The notes under the pieces were generated by a model, which was not told the origin of the DNA, searched no databases, and was given only the letters and a program-made list of their open reading frames with translations. A stretch of 64,000 nt of DNA from Ochotona curzoniae. Taxonomy: Eukaryota; Chordata; Mammalia; Lagomorpha; Ochotonidae. The stretch spans positions 13,817,001-13,881,000 of the forward strand of contig NW_024467083.1 in NCBI RefSeq assembly GCF_017591425.1. Direction: 5' to 3'. Shown here piece by piece: positions 11,638 to 23,505 of the stretch (positions within the stretch are counted from its first letter, which is position 1; each line of letters opens with the position of its first letter). Both the position numbers and the translations under genes were made by a program.

Positions 11638-11975
11638 GGGGCCCGGCGCGGTGGCGCAAGTGGTTAAAGGTCCTCGCCTTGCACGCCCGGAATCCCATAT
11701 GGGCGCCGGTTCTAATCCCGGCAGCCCCGCTTCCCTTCCAGCTCCCTGCCTGTGGCCTGGGAAAGCAGTCGAGGACGGCCCAAAGCTTTGGGAACCTGCA
11801 CCCGCGTGGGAGACCCGGAAGAGGCTCCTGGCTTCGGATCGGCATAGCATCGGCTGTTGTGCTCACTTAGGGAGTGAATCATCGGACGGAAGATCTTCCT
11901 CTCTGTCTCTCCTCTCTGTATATCCGCCTTCCCAATGAAAAAAATAATAAAAATAAATCTTTAAAAAAAAAAGAG
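11638..11975 (+). mobile_element. Young CSINE, type copy for the family
   Basis: This copy best shows the family. The tRNA-like head has a pol III A box (about 11652-11663, tggcgcaagtgg) and B box (11708-11718, GGTTCTAATCC). A body of about 190 bp follows, then a pyrimidine-rich stretch (about 11895-11925) and an A-rich tail with AATAAA-like signals. It keeps many CpGs and has an exact 14-bp target-site duplication, so insertion was recent. Elements of this type are transcribed by RNA polymerase III and mobilised by L1 proteins (established for tRNA-derived SINEs). The lagomorph C-repeat identity rests on remembered sequence; the pika assignment is inference. Confidence 0.95.
11708..11718 (+). 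promoter_or_regulatory. Pol III B box of the young SINE
   Basis: GGTTCTAATCC fits the B-box consensus GGTTCGANTCC at all but one or two positions. It lies about 56 bp downstream of the A-box-like sequence, a normal spacing for tRNA-type internal promoters. TFIIIC binding is inferred. Confidence 0.75.
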
Positions 11976-11989
11976 AGAGAAGATAGGTC
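11976..11989. repeat. Target-site duplication, right copy
   Basis: Exact match to 11624-11637, at the boundary between the A-tail and unique flank. Confidence 0.93.
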
Positions 11990-13412
11990 ATAAAGTCACC
12001 AGAGTATTAAGTACTGAGTGTCATTTGACAAATGGATTAGGTCACTAGGGCCAAAGCTGAGTCGGTAAGATTGCTGCTGAGGCCCCACAATTGTTAGATC
12101 CAAAATAGCAGTGTTTATTTCTTTGTTTCTTCAAGAGAACTGACTCTTTGACTCATGGCATACCATTCTTTGTCATCTTACGTTTTTGTTTTTATTTGTC
12201 ATGCATTGTATCACTGATAATACATTGAACCTGTTTTTTCTTGTAATTTGAAAGTCACATTTAAGAAAATAGACTCCTCAACACATTGAATTTATATGCA
12301 CCTTGCTGTCAGAAACTTTATACGTTCCATGCCTTAGCCTAGAAAATCTGGTATCAGTCTCCCTAATGCTTCCTCTCAAATAGAGCAGATACACATCGTT
12401 ATTTATTTATTAAATATTTCATGAAAAGCTAAATATATTCTAGGGACCTTGTCTTAGTTTATTTCTAATAAGGAAAACACAATGGTTATAATTGTAGTGT
12501 AGCTCGTTACATTCCATAGTGTGTAATGGATTTTATACTGTGAAATCAGTACTAGGAATAATTCATTTTCAGTGAGTCAGGAGGAACTCAACAGAAGGTG
12601 TAACACATCCCTAAAACAGAAAAGAATAAATAAAAGTTTTAGCGTTTTTGTTTGAACTAAACTAAGCAGATCAAGATACAAGATCAGTGAAGCATAAGCA
12701 ACTTTTGAGTGAACATTTAAAGTCACCAGATTTATAAAGTTGTACAAGTTATTTTTTCAAAGTGATGGAAAGCCATCTACTCTGTGTAGTTCATGTCACC
12801 AAGAGCAGTAGAGGTTTTGTTATTTTTCACTGTATAATACTTGTGTAGCTCTGCCTCAAGAAAAGGCATGACAATTTAAGCTATTTTTATATGAAGAGCT
12901 ACTAGGTTGTACAGTGCTTCAAACTAGCTATTACTCAACTGAATACACATTTTGCCCATTTTGTTAAAATGTATCATATTTTTTCCGTGTAATTCCACTC
13001 AAGTGAATTGACTCATTTTAGTGAATAATATATGAATATATTAAGCAAGTTTATTTTAATATTATGACAAAGAATACGATACAGATGCTGGTTAAAAAAA
13101 ATCAAATGATATGGGCATGGATGTTGTGAAGTATAACCTTTATGCCTTTTGAGAACTGGTTAAAGATTTCCAATGAAGTAGGGACTTAAGTGTTCTTACA
13201 CTCTCCTGTGCTATGCAGAAATTCCGGAATATTTAATCACATCTTGATCACATGCAGCCCCTCACTCATTTTGAGAACTATAGAACTAAATCTATTTTGA
13301 GATTAAATAAAGAGAAAAGGTTTTTATTTCGAGGGAATGTTAGAAAACTATCAATTGTGTGTGTTTCATGACACTAATAAAGATGAAAATTTTATATTGC
13401 ATTAATTTGACT
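11990..13412. other. AT-rich unique-looking sequence
   Basis: No gene, SINE or L1 piece recognised. Contains only short frames and AT-rich low-complexity patches. Confidence 0.55.
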
Positions 13413-13428
13413 AGAAAATAGAATTAAG
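13413..13428. repeat. Target-site duplication, left copy
   Basis: A 16-bp direct repeat, matched exactly at 13764-13779, brackets the SINE. Confidence 0.93.
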
Positions 13429-13763
13429 GGGCAAGAGCCGTGGCCTAGTGGCTAAAGTCCTCACCTTAGACAGGCCTGGGATCCTGTATGGGAGCTGGTT
13501 CTAATTCCAGCAGCTCCACTTCCCATCCAGCTCCCCGCTTGTGACCTGGGAAAGCAGTCGAGGGTAGCCCAAAGCCTTGGGATCCTGCACCCGTGTGGGA
13601 GACGTGGAGGAAGTTCCTGGCTCCTGGCTTCGGACCAGCATAGCACCAGCCATTGTGGTCACTTGGGGCGTGAATCATCCGATGGAAGATCTTTCTCTCT
13701 GTCTCTTCTCCTCTCTGTATATCTGACTTTACAATTAAAAATAAATAAATCTTTAAAAAAGAA
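13429..13763 (+). mobile_element. CSINE with 16-bp target-site duplication
   Basis: Full-length copy of the subfamily with 'ggcctagtggctaaagtcct' in the head and 'ggctcctggcttcgg' in the body. AGAAAATAGAATTAAG at 13413-13428 recurs exactly at 13764-13779. It differs from the 11.6-kb copy at several diagnostic places (for example 'ccagctccccgcttgtgacc', and a doubled 'ggctcctggcttc' in place of the shorter form), so at least two subfamilies are present. Confidence 0.95.
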
Positions 13764-13779
13764 AGAAAATAGAATTAAG
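13764..13779. repeat. Target-site duplication, right copy
   Basis: Exact match to 13413-13428 after the A-tail. Confidence 0.93.
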
Positions 13780-14526
13780 ATATAAAAGGCTTGATAATAG
13801 TAATAGTAACTTGATTGTATATGAAGAGTAATAGTCGAACTCCTTCAGTAGGTTTGATAGCAATGCTGAGTTCATGTGTATGTAATCACATCTCCTGTTT
13901 TCCAAATTAGCCTTTCTCAAAAGAAAATGCAAGAGGAGGGGGTTCAAGACATGCTTGCTCAGTGTGTGAAGTCTGGCCCTGTCATTAAGAGGAACCAAGC
14001 TATGGAACTGAGGATGAAGTAGCAGCAGAAAGGAAGAAGCAATTGGAACTGCTAATAGTAGAACTGGAGGAAATGATGACTTCAAGGCTGGAAGGAAACG
14101 ATTGCATTTTCTCCTGGGACAGACCGAATGTGGTGGAAGATATTTTGGTAAGGATCATTTTAAATTGCTTCAATCCCATCAGAATTATAGTTCATGACCA
14201 CGTGGAGATGCATACCTAGCCCTCAAAAGCAATCTTTTAGACAAGTGTGTCAGAGAATATCAGAAGAAAAAATTTTGATAGGTGCCTCAATCCAAAATAT
14301 GCTAATGAAAATTAAGAATCTGCAATGTTTGGGCAGTTTGTATATTTTAAGTAATATATAAGTATTGGTGCTTTTAAAATTATTTTTTTGTTTATGCAAT
14401 CCCTTTATTATCTATCCTACTTCTGTAACATTTGCAGTTACAAGATCAATAATGTATGACGGTGAATGGGTGATACGAGATTTCTGAGCTGATAAGGCAA
14501 AGTATCACTTGTATCATTTGAAAGAC
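13780..14526. other. Unassigned AT-rich sequence
   Basis: A 110-codon reverse frame (13753-14085) rich in Leu and Ser overlaps the preceding SINE tail and has no recognised domain. Positions after about 14320 could be decayed L1 like the block to the right, but I cannot show it. Confidence 0.45.
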
Positions 14527-14541
14527 ACAGACTGAGTTTTT
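14527..14541. repeat. Target-site duplication, left copy
   Basis: ACAGACTGAGTTTTT is repeated exactly at 14875-14889. On the left it runs straight into the T-rich tail complement of the reverse SINE. Confidence 0.92.
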
Positions 14542-14874
14542 TTTTTTTTAAAGATTTATTTTTTATTATTTTTTCATTGGAAAGGCGGATATACAGAGAG
14601 GAGAGACAGAGAGGAAGATCTTCCGTCCGATGATTCACTCCCCAAGTGAGCCGCAACGGGCCGATGCTATGCCAATCCGAAGCCAGGAGCCTCTTCCGGG
14701 TCTCCCACGCGGGTGCAGGGTCCCAAAGCTTTGGGCCGTCCTCGACTGCTTTCCCGGGCCACAGGCAGGGAGCTGGAAGGGAAGCGGGGCTGCCGGGATT
14801 AGAACCGGCGCCCATATGGGATCCCGGGCGTGCGAGGCGAGGACCTTAACCACTTGCGCCTCCGCGCCGGGCCC
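14542..14874 (-). mobile_element. Young CSINE, reverse
   Basis: Same subfamily as the 11.6-kb copy: both have 'cgtcctcgactgctttccc' (as reverse complement) and lack the doubled 'ggctcctggc' block. The reverse B box 'ggattagaacc' is intact at about 14796-14806. CpG retention is the highest of the copies here. The poly(A) tail and 15-bp duplication are intact, so this is one of the most recent insertions in the window. Confidence 0.96.
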
Positions 14875-14889
14875 ACAGACTGAGTTTTT
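14875..14889. repeat. Target-site duplication, right copy
   Basis: Exact match to 14527-14541 adjoining the SINE head. Confidence 0.92.
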
Positions 14890-16090
14890 ATGCTATTTCT
14901 TTCCTTCTGATTTTGTTGTGTTGTTCTTTTAGTTTCAGGAGAGAAGGGATTTAATTGAAATTTCTAATTTGAATTATTTTTGTCTTAAATGTGTATTTGA
15001 AGATGCAAATTTTCTTTTACCTAATCTATACTCTATGAACTCTAAATTTTGATATGTTTTGGTTTCATCTTAATTTACCTTATAATATTTAAAAATATAT
15101 ATTTTAGCTATTTTTCCAGTTATTTTTGATTTCACAAGTTTATGTATTTTTTTGGTTTCCAAACATTTACTGATTTTATGAAATTTTTTCTATGATTGAT
15201 GTGAAATAACTGTATTATCAGAGTTCGGATGGTGATCTTTCTTAGCAAATGTTTTATGACATTTCTCTGTATGTTTTACTACATTAAGTACCATCATGCC
15301 TGTTGATGTCCGTTTAACCTGCTGTTCACTGTTTTTGCTTTATGTGTTCTAACGCTTTAACTTATTTGTGTCACTGTATTTATAGTGAGTTTTGTAGTAG
15401 GTAAATGCTTGAGTCTTACATTTTAAAAAATATCCAATGTCATGGACTTTGAACTTTTTATTTCTCTTTAGATATTTACATAATGCATTTGCAGTTATTG
15501 ATAGTTATAATTACATTTACAATCTTCTTATTGCTTAGTTATTCATCTGTTCTTTCTTACCCCTTCACCCATTTCCTCTGATTTTTGAAAATGTATTCTT
15601 TAATGATTCCAAGTTATCTACATTGTTGGAGAATTAGCTATATTACTTATGGGTTACTTCGGTTGTTGCTTTGGAGGCAATACAATGTTAACGATGTTAA
15701 CATGTCCAAATGTACCTTCAAATAAGTTGCTTGACCAGCATAGTTGACACTTGAACATGACACTTCCACATTGAGTCTTAGCCTTTATGCTTCTTCTGCC
15801 ACTATTTTACTTCCATACGTTGTAATATTTACAGATAATTGCTGCTGCTTTTCTTTATGCTGTCTGTTATCTTTTGATGACCAGCACTCTTGCCCAAAAT
15901 TCTTCTCTGTGTGCTTCAATCCCCTTTACTTCCCAAATTCTCATGTTAATCTCCAGACATTTCTATTTGCTTCCTGGCTTCTTAAGCCTCTTTCTGTGTC
16001 CTACAAAGTCTAAGGCCTCATGCTGGGACAATTGCAGGGTTTGTCACTTTCATGTCTCTGCTATGGTCCATTGTTTTGCTGTCTGATTTG
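14890..16090 (-). mobile_element. Ancient L1 fragment, ORF2 5' part and upstream region, reverse
   Basis: Read on the minus strand, about 14960-15560 follows old mammalian L1 ORF2. Around 15120-15180 it resembles the 'gtttccaaatatttgggg' region of antisense L1M sequences. Around 15360-15540 it corresponds to the start of the endonuclease domain ('gtgagttttgtagtagg', then 'tttagatatttacataatgc', the complement of codons for the LNVNGLN region). About 15600-15890 fits the adjoining upstream part of old L1 or HAL1 ('gttgctttggaggcaataca', 'accttcaaataagttgc'). The frame is destroyed by many stops and indels. This was once an autonomous retrotransposon encoding an endonuclease and reverse transcriptase; it is now inert. 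The subfamily is not determined. Confidence 0.7.
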
Positions 16091-18029
16091 CAGTATTTTG
16101 AAAATTACTATAAGGTATATTTTAATTGATTAATAATTTAGATATAGGGTAACTCTGTCCTCTTTCAATACATTTTTGCCAGAAGCATAATAGTAATTTA
16201 TTATGAATTTCTCATTTATATACGTGCTGGTATACATGTGGTTCTTAGAAAATAAGGAAGTCAAAGTGTTTAAAAAGCAACTGGATTTAAAAATTAGGAG
16301 ACATCAATATTGTGAGCTTGATATGACAATTACACTGTCAACTCTGAGAGAAAAGCTTATCACTAATTATTGAGGTACCAGAAAACTGTAGCTTTTTATG
16401 GAACTGAACCTCAGTGAGTGCAAGAAGGTTGAGTGAGTATTTTGCAAGTCTTATGGCCATGGGTCCAACTCCTACACCCACTCTTCTAACATGAACTATA
16501 CTTGACTATTATGTTTTAAAAATTCTTTTGAAAATAAATACACACATATTTATAAAATATTTATCTTTATAACTAGGAAAACATTTGTGGGCAGTAATCT
16601 TGTAAATACTTTATTTTCTACCTTTCTGGAACTTAATCTTTTCCACTCCTATCACTTCACCTCAATAACATAAAAAAAAAAAGAAAATATTTTAGTGAGA
16701 CAGATAACATTAGAGTGTTTGGATTTCATTGACAACATCTTTTAATTTTAATTACTCAACCCTATTAAGGTAGATTAATTAAAATGCTTTCTTCAGTATG
16801 TCTGAAACACAGAAGTCAATGACTTCAGATGTTGGTATAATTATTTCAAGATCTATTCAGTGTGTTCTGGATCACACTGAAATGATTAGAGTTACAACTG
16901 AATAAAATTAGACATTTGTACTCAACAGCTCAATATTCTCATAGTTCAGATCACACATACATTAATCATTAAAGCAAAAGGTTCATACACACACATAAAT
17001 GCAAGATTTAATATCTTTGTGTATCTTATTGTGGTTACTCATGGAAGTTTTATTTCTCAATTACACACTTTTAATTTTCCACTTGGAAGATGACCACCCT
17101 GAATAAAAATGTATTTTATATGCACTGTTCCCTGAATACTATGCTGAAAAATCCAATTAACTTGTAAAAATTATATTGCACCAAGAGCATTCTTCATTTT
17201 CAAAGCAAAAGATTATAAAAACAAAAACTAATACTCATAACTGAACAAATGCTACAAGGTATATTAGTTGTTGATTTACTTCCCTTAGCCAGCACCCAGA
17301 CTCCTATTTTCATTATTGCTTAGAGAAGATGAAAGTATTTCTCTGCTTTATTGTTACTCCTCTCATTCTCAAGACTGACAGCTTTCAGAGACTATACAAG
17401 TAAATATACCCTATGGAGCTTCAAGGAGGTTTCTCACTCAAGCTACCGCCAGCATTAAGACTGAATATTCCAATGATTTTTAAAACTTAATATACTGACC
17501 TTTTAACTCATAAATTGACTACTGCAATTCCCTCTCAGTTGCCTGTGCCACAGTAACATTGAATTCTGGTACTGACACAATGTTTACGACCATGGCCATA
17601 TTTTGTATAGTGCTATATATTTTTACTCCATCCTGCTAAAATATTAACAAAGGAAATAATTTCAGTTCTATATAGTGGTAGGATTTTTTTTTTCTTTTCA
17701 CTTTTTAAAGACTAAAATCGTCTACAGAGTTTTTCAATGAGAAGGAATTCATTATGACAAAATATGGGAAAATGAGTCATTGTAGGGATTGAGGTTTTTT
17801 TTATAGAAGTGAAACGAAGTTAACACAACTAAGCACCCATTGACAGATATATACACAAATAACATATTCTGTAATTTTATAGTACTTATTTATAATTCAT
17901 ATTTAATTTTCATAAATAATTTTTAAAAGTTAACAAATCTAAATCCTATGTTTACATATGTAAAATCTAAAGGTATAATTTTTGACATTAAAGACCTAAG
18001 GTTGACTGAATTGCTATGGAATCTACTTT
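16091..18029. other. AT-rich sequence between L1 pieces
   Basis: No gene is supported. A segment near 16395-16510 faintly resembles an old SINE but is too diverged to call. Contains an A-run near 16670-16682 and a T-run near 17686-17694. It may include further decayed L1. Confidence 0.45.
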
Positions 18030-18512
18030 TTGAATATGAATGAAATAAAATTGTTACCAATTAGGAATAGTGTTTCTAATTATAAGAATCATATAAAAGT
18101 TGGATTTTATTTTTTTATGGCTGTGCAGTATTGCATAGAGTTTATGCACCAGTTTCTTTATCTAACGTTTTCACTGATAAAGTACATAGTGGAGTCTGAT
18201 AGAGCAGGAATTGAAGATACATTGCAGTATATAATCTTGGTGCTGAACAGAAGGAGAATTCCTTGTGAAACAGTTAAATACGCTTTGGCAGTATGATATT
18301 AGATCTTCTACTTTCCCTATACATGCAATGCCATTTTGCACTTAAATAGCAGAAAGCTAACCTTGTAACTGCTGTTCATGGACTGTACTACTGTGATAAT
18401 GTAGGGAAAATGGTGGAGGGGAAAATGAGAAGAAGAATATAGGGAATGAGAAATTCCTATACCTAGAAGACTGTATCATGGAAAATGATAATAATAATAA
18501 TAATAATAACAA
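18030..18512. mobile_element. Probable L1-derived 3' end fragments
   Basis: About 18090-18190 resembles antisense L1 3' sequence ('ttttatggctgtgcagtatt' parallels the 'ttatggctgagtagtattcc' motif). About 18395-18480 is purine-rich ('gggaaaatggtggagggg') and is followed by an ATA-repeat tail, as at the sense-strand 3' end of lagomorph L1. The two halves point in opposite directions, so they may be separate pieces. An 88-codon open frame here is not credible as a gene. Confidence 0.45.
18488..18509. repeat. (ATA)n microsatellite
   Basis: Seven uninterrupted ATA units, probably grown from the A-rich tail of the retrotransposon fragment on its left. Confidence 0.9.
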
Positions 18513-19039
18513 ATTTGGCATGTTTTATGAGATCTCATGGTGACAAATAAAAAATACTTAAAATATAAAAAATACATGAAATTGAGTTCACAGGATATCA
18601 TCACAGAATCTCAATGAAACACAAAGGAAGGTAGTGCAAGCCAAATGATGCTGAAACAGCTACAAAACTATTGTAAAAGTTATTAGCAAAATAATAGCAG
18701 CACATCTTGAATGGATGATAGAATCCAACCATATAGACCTCACATATACTGAGATTAGACATATGGAAAAACAGTAATACAACTTTTAGTTAAGAAATAC
18801 AAATATTCCAGTATTACTAACAGATGAAACAAAATATAAGTACAACTACTTCAGGAGAAAAGGACATTTATAGTGATAAAAGAAATATACTATGAAGATA
18901 AGTATATATGAGCAAATATATATATGCATATATAGGGTGCAGTATGTTTCAGCTCTGGTGTAACTTCTTCTCTGGTGGATTTTCCTATTGATAACAGCAC
19001 ATCATTAACTGTTACTCTACTGGAATATGTATCTCTGCT

Positions 19040-21720
19040 TAGGTTTGAAAGAATATGCATTATGCATCTGTGTGTTCTTGTGCTTATGAATGCTGAATCA
19101 ACACTTTAATATGCAAGATTCCACCTTGTCTCTTTTTAATGTTTTTAAATTGCAAGCCTTAAAAATCTGATTTGAATGTCTCTATATCTCTATTCCAACT
19201 TGTTTTGCTTTTTGTGTGATTTTTCCTTTTTGTAGTCCTTCACCATACTTCCAGTGTATGTCCAGGTATCAGTGTTTCTTCAAGGCAGCACAGAGTTGAA
19301 CCTTTTATTTATTTATTTTTCAATCTATTCAGCTAACCTGAATCTCTTACATGAATAAATCAGTATACTTATATTTGAGGTTTGTATTGACAGATGAGAG
19401 TAAATACCTGATATTTTATTGACAGGTTGTTGATTATAACTACATTATTAGCGAATTACGTAGTGTCATGTTCTTTTTTTGTGTGTTTACTTGGTCAGGT
19501 TCAATGAATTTTTTGTTTTTTTTTTCAGGGAAATATTTTATTTCTATTTCATTTCTGAAGCACAGGTTTACTGGATATAGTATTCTTGGTTGGAAGTAAT
19601 TTTTCTTCTCTGTTATTATAAATGTCATTGCACACTATTCTGATGTGTAGGGTTTCTGCTGAGATGTCTACTGTTAGTCTAATTTGTTCTTCCTTTACAT
19701 ATAAATGGAAACTTTGTATTATCATCATTAAGATTTTTTACCTGTTATAACTCTGACAATTTGAGTTAAAGATTAATGCACCTTAAAGATCTTTTTCTTG
19801 CTTTAAGTTGTCTTGTAAAAACAAACTGACCTTTAAAAAAAGTCTTTTACCTTCCTGTATCACAATGCCAGCTCTTCTTCAAAACTTAAGAAAATTTCAA
19901 CTCTAATATTATTTAGTAGGGTCTCAATATCTTATTTTTTCTATTCTCCTTAAGAGCTCAATATAATATAAACATTCGATCATTTAAGGTATTCCATATT
20001 TTACAGTATTTTTTTTAAATACTTTCCTTCTCTCTGTTGTCTGACTGGGTTATTTCAAAATCCTTGTGCTCCACATCAGAAATTCTCACCTTCTCCTGGT
20101 CAATCTAGCTGTTGAAGCTTACATAGAAAAGAGATTTTGTACTGTTGTAGTTTGAATGGAATGCGTGGTAAACCTGGCTTACTGCTTTGATCTTGGTTCT
20201 GGGAGAGCAGGGAAGTATAATTGATGAATGAATTCTTTGACTTTAATCAACATAAGCTTTGTCTATGGGTGACACCAATGTGTGGTCTGCAGCATGTTAT
20301 GGAGATACAAGCATGACATTAAGGTGGTTATGGGCTTCTAACTTTGTATCTTCAATCCCAAGAAACTTATGTCTCAATCATACCAGAGTTTGTGACATGT
20401 GGATTCTCAATCTAAGGGCTGAGGAACACTAGGCAGCTTGTTCTCTTTCATCCAAGGGCAAACTTGAGTATTTTGGGTGTGTGGCAAAAACATATGTGCA
20501 ACTTACTTAGAAGCTGCTAGAGCATGAGTGGTGCTGGGGCTAATAACACACAAAACCCCGTTTCCAGAACTAGGAAAGGTGGATGTTGATCTCTTCTGTC
20601 CTTCTGTGAGTTCAAGATCTCTCAGACACTGTTCACCAACATGAATGTTTTGTGCAGTGGTGGCATGCAGGTGGTTACTTGGATTCTTCCCTGTGTCTCA
20701 CAGGGTAGATTTTAGTTAGTCTAAATAAGTTAGCACTGATTTTCACAGCCTGGATATGTAGGGTGCAATGGGATTGTTTTCTAGTTCTAGGATGATAGGC
20801 AGTCTTTTCTGGGGATGGTCAATGTGCCTAAAGCAGAGTGATGCAAACAGAACTTTCTAGATATCATGTCTAAGCATTGGGTACTCCAGATATTCTAATA
20901 ACAACACCAAGAGTCCAATCTCTTCAAGGCAAGCCTGAAAAAGAAAAAAAAAAAACAAAGAAACAAAAACATTTCTATGCAGTATGTAAGTGTGCTACTG
21001 GGGCTTTGGCTCAGGGTTCCCAGCAATGTCAGTAAGGAGACACACAGAAAACTTTCTCAGGTTTTCTCAGTTATCTGAGCTCCTGCTGCTTCAGCCCCCA
21101 AGAAGTGAGGGGAATCCTTTTGGGTCACATGAAATCAGAGAGAACAGAAAATGAATTTATGCCCAGGACTACCTCTGTCACAGGGTAAAGGTGGTCTGGT
21201 CTCTGTCGTAAACTGTGCCCTGTCTGTGACTTTAGTGGCTTCTGGTAGCCGCAGAACTATGTGTTGCCCAGAAGTCAGAACAGTTCTGCAGCTGTAATAC
21301 AGAAAACTGCTTTTAGCACTTCAAGAGATTAGGGCTATGTGGCTTCTCTTTTCAGAGCCAAAAAGGGGTTCAGATCACAGTCCATTCATTGGGCTGGACC
21401 TGTGGTCAGTGAGGACTGTGGAATGCCACAATTGGAGTTACCAGTAGCAGGAAGCACATGCCTTCTTTTGTCAGCAAGATGCCTTTCCTTTCTGGGAGTG
21501 GGCATCAGATGCTCCAACTGCAGGTGGCAACAGTTCGTTTGCCTTCCTCTTCATTGTCTTACAGAGTCTATGTGCTGTTCCATCGGTTCTTTCTTGAAAA
21601 ATTTTCTCAATAAGTTCTCTAGGTACACAATCCTTTGTTTTTCTGTCAATTTCCTGCAGCTTAGACGAGTGCCGTTTCTCATTATGCAGCCATCTTTTAC
21701 CCTCCTCACTTATATTGTGA
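19040..21720 (-). mobile_element. Ancient L1 5' half with putative 5' end, reverse
   Basis: On the minus strand the block runs from ORF2 start toward the 5' UTR. About 19310-19440 resembles the complement of the ORF2 endonuclease start ('caatctattcagctaacctg'). About 19555-20120 follows old L1 antisense motifs closely: 'ttactggatatagtattctt', 'gggtttctgctgagatgtct', and 'gtctgactgggttatttc' at 20040-20057. Near 21690 'gcagccatctt' is the complement of AAGATGGCTGC, the kind of sequence found at L1 5' ends, so 20150-21700 is probably the 5' UTR. The coding regions are ruined. Exact limits and subfamily are uncertain. Confidence 0.68.
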
Positions 21721-21848
21721 AAATTCATGACTCTGAAACAATATGTATTTTATACCCAGGAAAAACTATAATATATGTGGCACTAATTCACTATTATTTG
21801 ATTTTTACCATACACATAAAAAATGCAAAACATAAAGTTCCACTTTAG
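21339..21848 (+). other. Longest open frame, 169 codons, antisense to L1 5' region
   Basis: The longest frame in the window has no domain that I recognise. It is cysteine- and leucine-rich in its middle part (about residues 40-80). It lies over the decayed L1 5' end and runs past it by about 130 bp. There is no CpG-rich promoter, no clear splice context, and the composition is like the flanks. A chance open frame is the best explanation; antisense transcription from an L1 leader is a possible but unsupported alternative. Confidence 0.3.
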
Positions 21849-22801
21849 CATCATATTTAACTGATTCTTCAGTTTCACTATAAACACTAATCATGCTAAG
21901 TGGGTGAATAGTGTATTCATTTAAAAAAATATATAATGATCCTTGCCTGAATTTTAGAGTTGAGAGCCAGTAACAATGTGCATGTAAACTATTTGCAACG
22001 CATAGTTTTTATACATGGTTTCTCTTTAAAATTATCTATGATGAGACAGTGAAGAAACTGATCCATTTTTATCTATGACTATCAAACTAAGCTAAAATGA
22101 CTTTTATTTAAAATTGTTCATTGAAGTGAGTTCCAAACTGAATTCTGTGACACTCAGAATCCTTTCCCCATGTGCTTGATTGACCTAATTCAGGAGTAAA
22201 AGTTAAGTTCTAGCATAAAAAAATCAAAAAACTCATGTACTGAGAGGATCTGAATGGGAAAATAGAAGATTGCACATAAGCACAGATAATGTGTTTCTGA
22301 ATATTAAAAATGCATTTGACTATTTTAACTCTAGCATATGTAACTTCACTAGGATAACTAGCCAAAAAATAAAAGGATTTGCATGGCTATAAAATAACAT
22401 TTGCTTCATCTTTCTATTTTTTTGTTTGCATGTTATTTGCAAGAGAGTGTTCATGAAGCAATGCATATTAAATCACTCAGATACGAGACTCTATAAACAA
22501 CCTATGAAAATGGTAATGACTACAGCTAATTAGCTGGTCATTGAGCTATAATTACTTCAAGATAAATCAAGCTATGGATATTAAAGAAAAATAATGAAGT
22601 GCTTGTTTCAGATAATTTTTAAAATATGCCTTAAATTCAAATAGGGAAAAGGGGTGCTTTAATTTGAGCCTTAGCCTTTGTTTTCATGAGAAAATAAATC
22701 AGAATTTCTAAAATCTAACATGTTTGGCCTAAAATGGAAGGTTTCTTTTGGTGTGACTCTTTTCAAGGTGAAGCACTATTTATCACTGTCTAATCTAATT
22801 C
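21849..22801. other. Unique AT-rich sequence with a palindromic homeobox-like motif
   Basis: No gene or repeat recognised. At 22515-22542 AATGAC, AGCTAATTAGCT and GGTCATT form a near-palindrome with a TAATTA core. The surrounding 150 bp has no interspersed repeat that I can name. Confidence 0.45.
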
Positions 22802-23100
22802 TAAGCTATATTTATTCATTTGAAAGGGAGAGAGAGAGAGTGCTTTGCATCTGCAGATCCACTCTGTAAGTGGCTGTATCACCCAAGGCTGAGCCAGGTA
22901 AACGCAGGGTCCAGGATATCCCTCTGGGCCTTCCATGTCTGTGGCAGGGCCCACATACTTCGGTCATTGTCTGCTATTCAACTACCATAACCAGTAAGTT
23001 GTGTGGGAAGTAGAGTAGCTAGTACTTTAACAGGTACTCCATTTTGACATACCAACATCAAAACTAGAAGCTTTACCTGATGTGCCACCTTGCCAGTCCA
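22802..23100 (-). mobile_element. Old CSINE-type SINE, reverse
   Basis: Highly diverged reverse copy: 'tatttattcatttgaaaggg' then an AG-rich run (complement of the CT stretch), 'gatccactctgtaagtggct', 'aaggctgagccaggtaaacg', and a degraded head ending 'ccaccttgccagtcc'. Among the oldest full-length copies here. Confidence 0.8.
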
Positions 23101-23505
23101 AATTTCTGTCAATTTTCTTCATGTTATTTGAAAGAGGAGACTTTAATGATTGTTTTTGAAAGGGCACCAATCTACTTTCAGGCAACCATAATTTAGTATT
23201 AACATCCTTCCATTTAAAGGATTGATTACTTGTAAATAAATTACAGTGAATACATAAACTGTGTTATATATGGCATTCAATATAGATATTTCCCCCTAAA
23301 CAAATTTAAGGGGGGCAACAAATATTTAAACCTAAAAAAGTCTTTTGGGCTTCTCTGTGTGTACATGAATAATTGGATAGATAATTCAAATGACACTCTT
23401 ATGGTATCTGCAACCTAATATTAAAGCCAATATAATAAAACAAGAGTAGTAATAAATGGTTTTATCTATGATTAATTTATTAACAAATAGTAATAAAATG
23501 CTTTT

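Noticed and set aside
11638..11720. tRNA gene
   Set aside because: The tRNA-like head with A and B boxes belongs to the SINE and lacks a complete cloverleaf and anticodon arm.
11528..11938. 112- and 106-codon frames with Gly/Pro/Arg-rich products
   Set aside because: Encoded by the GC-rich young SINE. The same product pattern appears at 14.6 kb and 41.1 kb, so it is repeat sequence, not a gene family.
16395..16520. Old SINE fragment
   Set aside because: Only scattered similarity to the SINE body, with no head, CT-rich stretch or tail.
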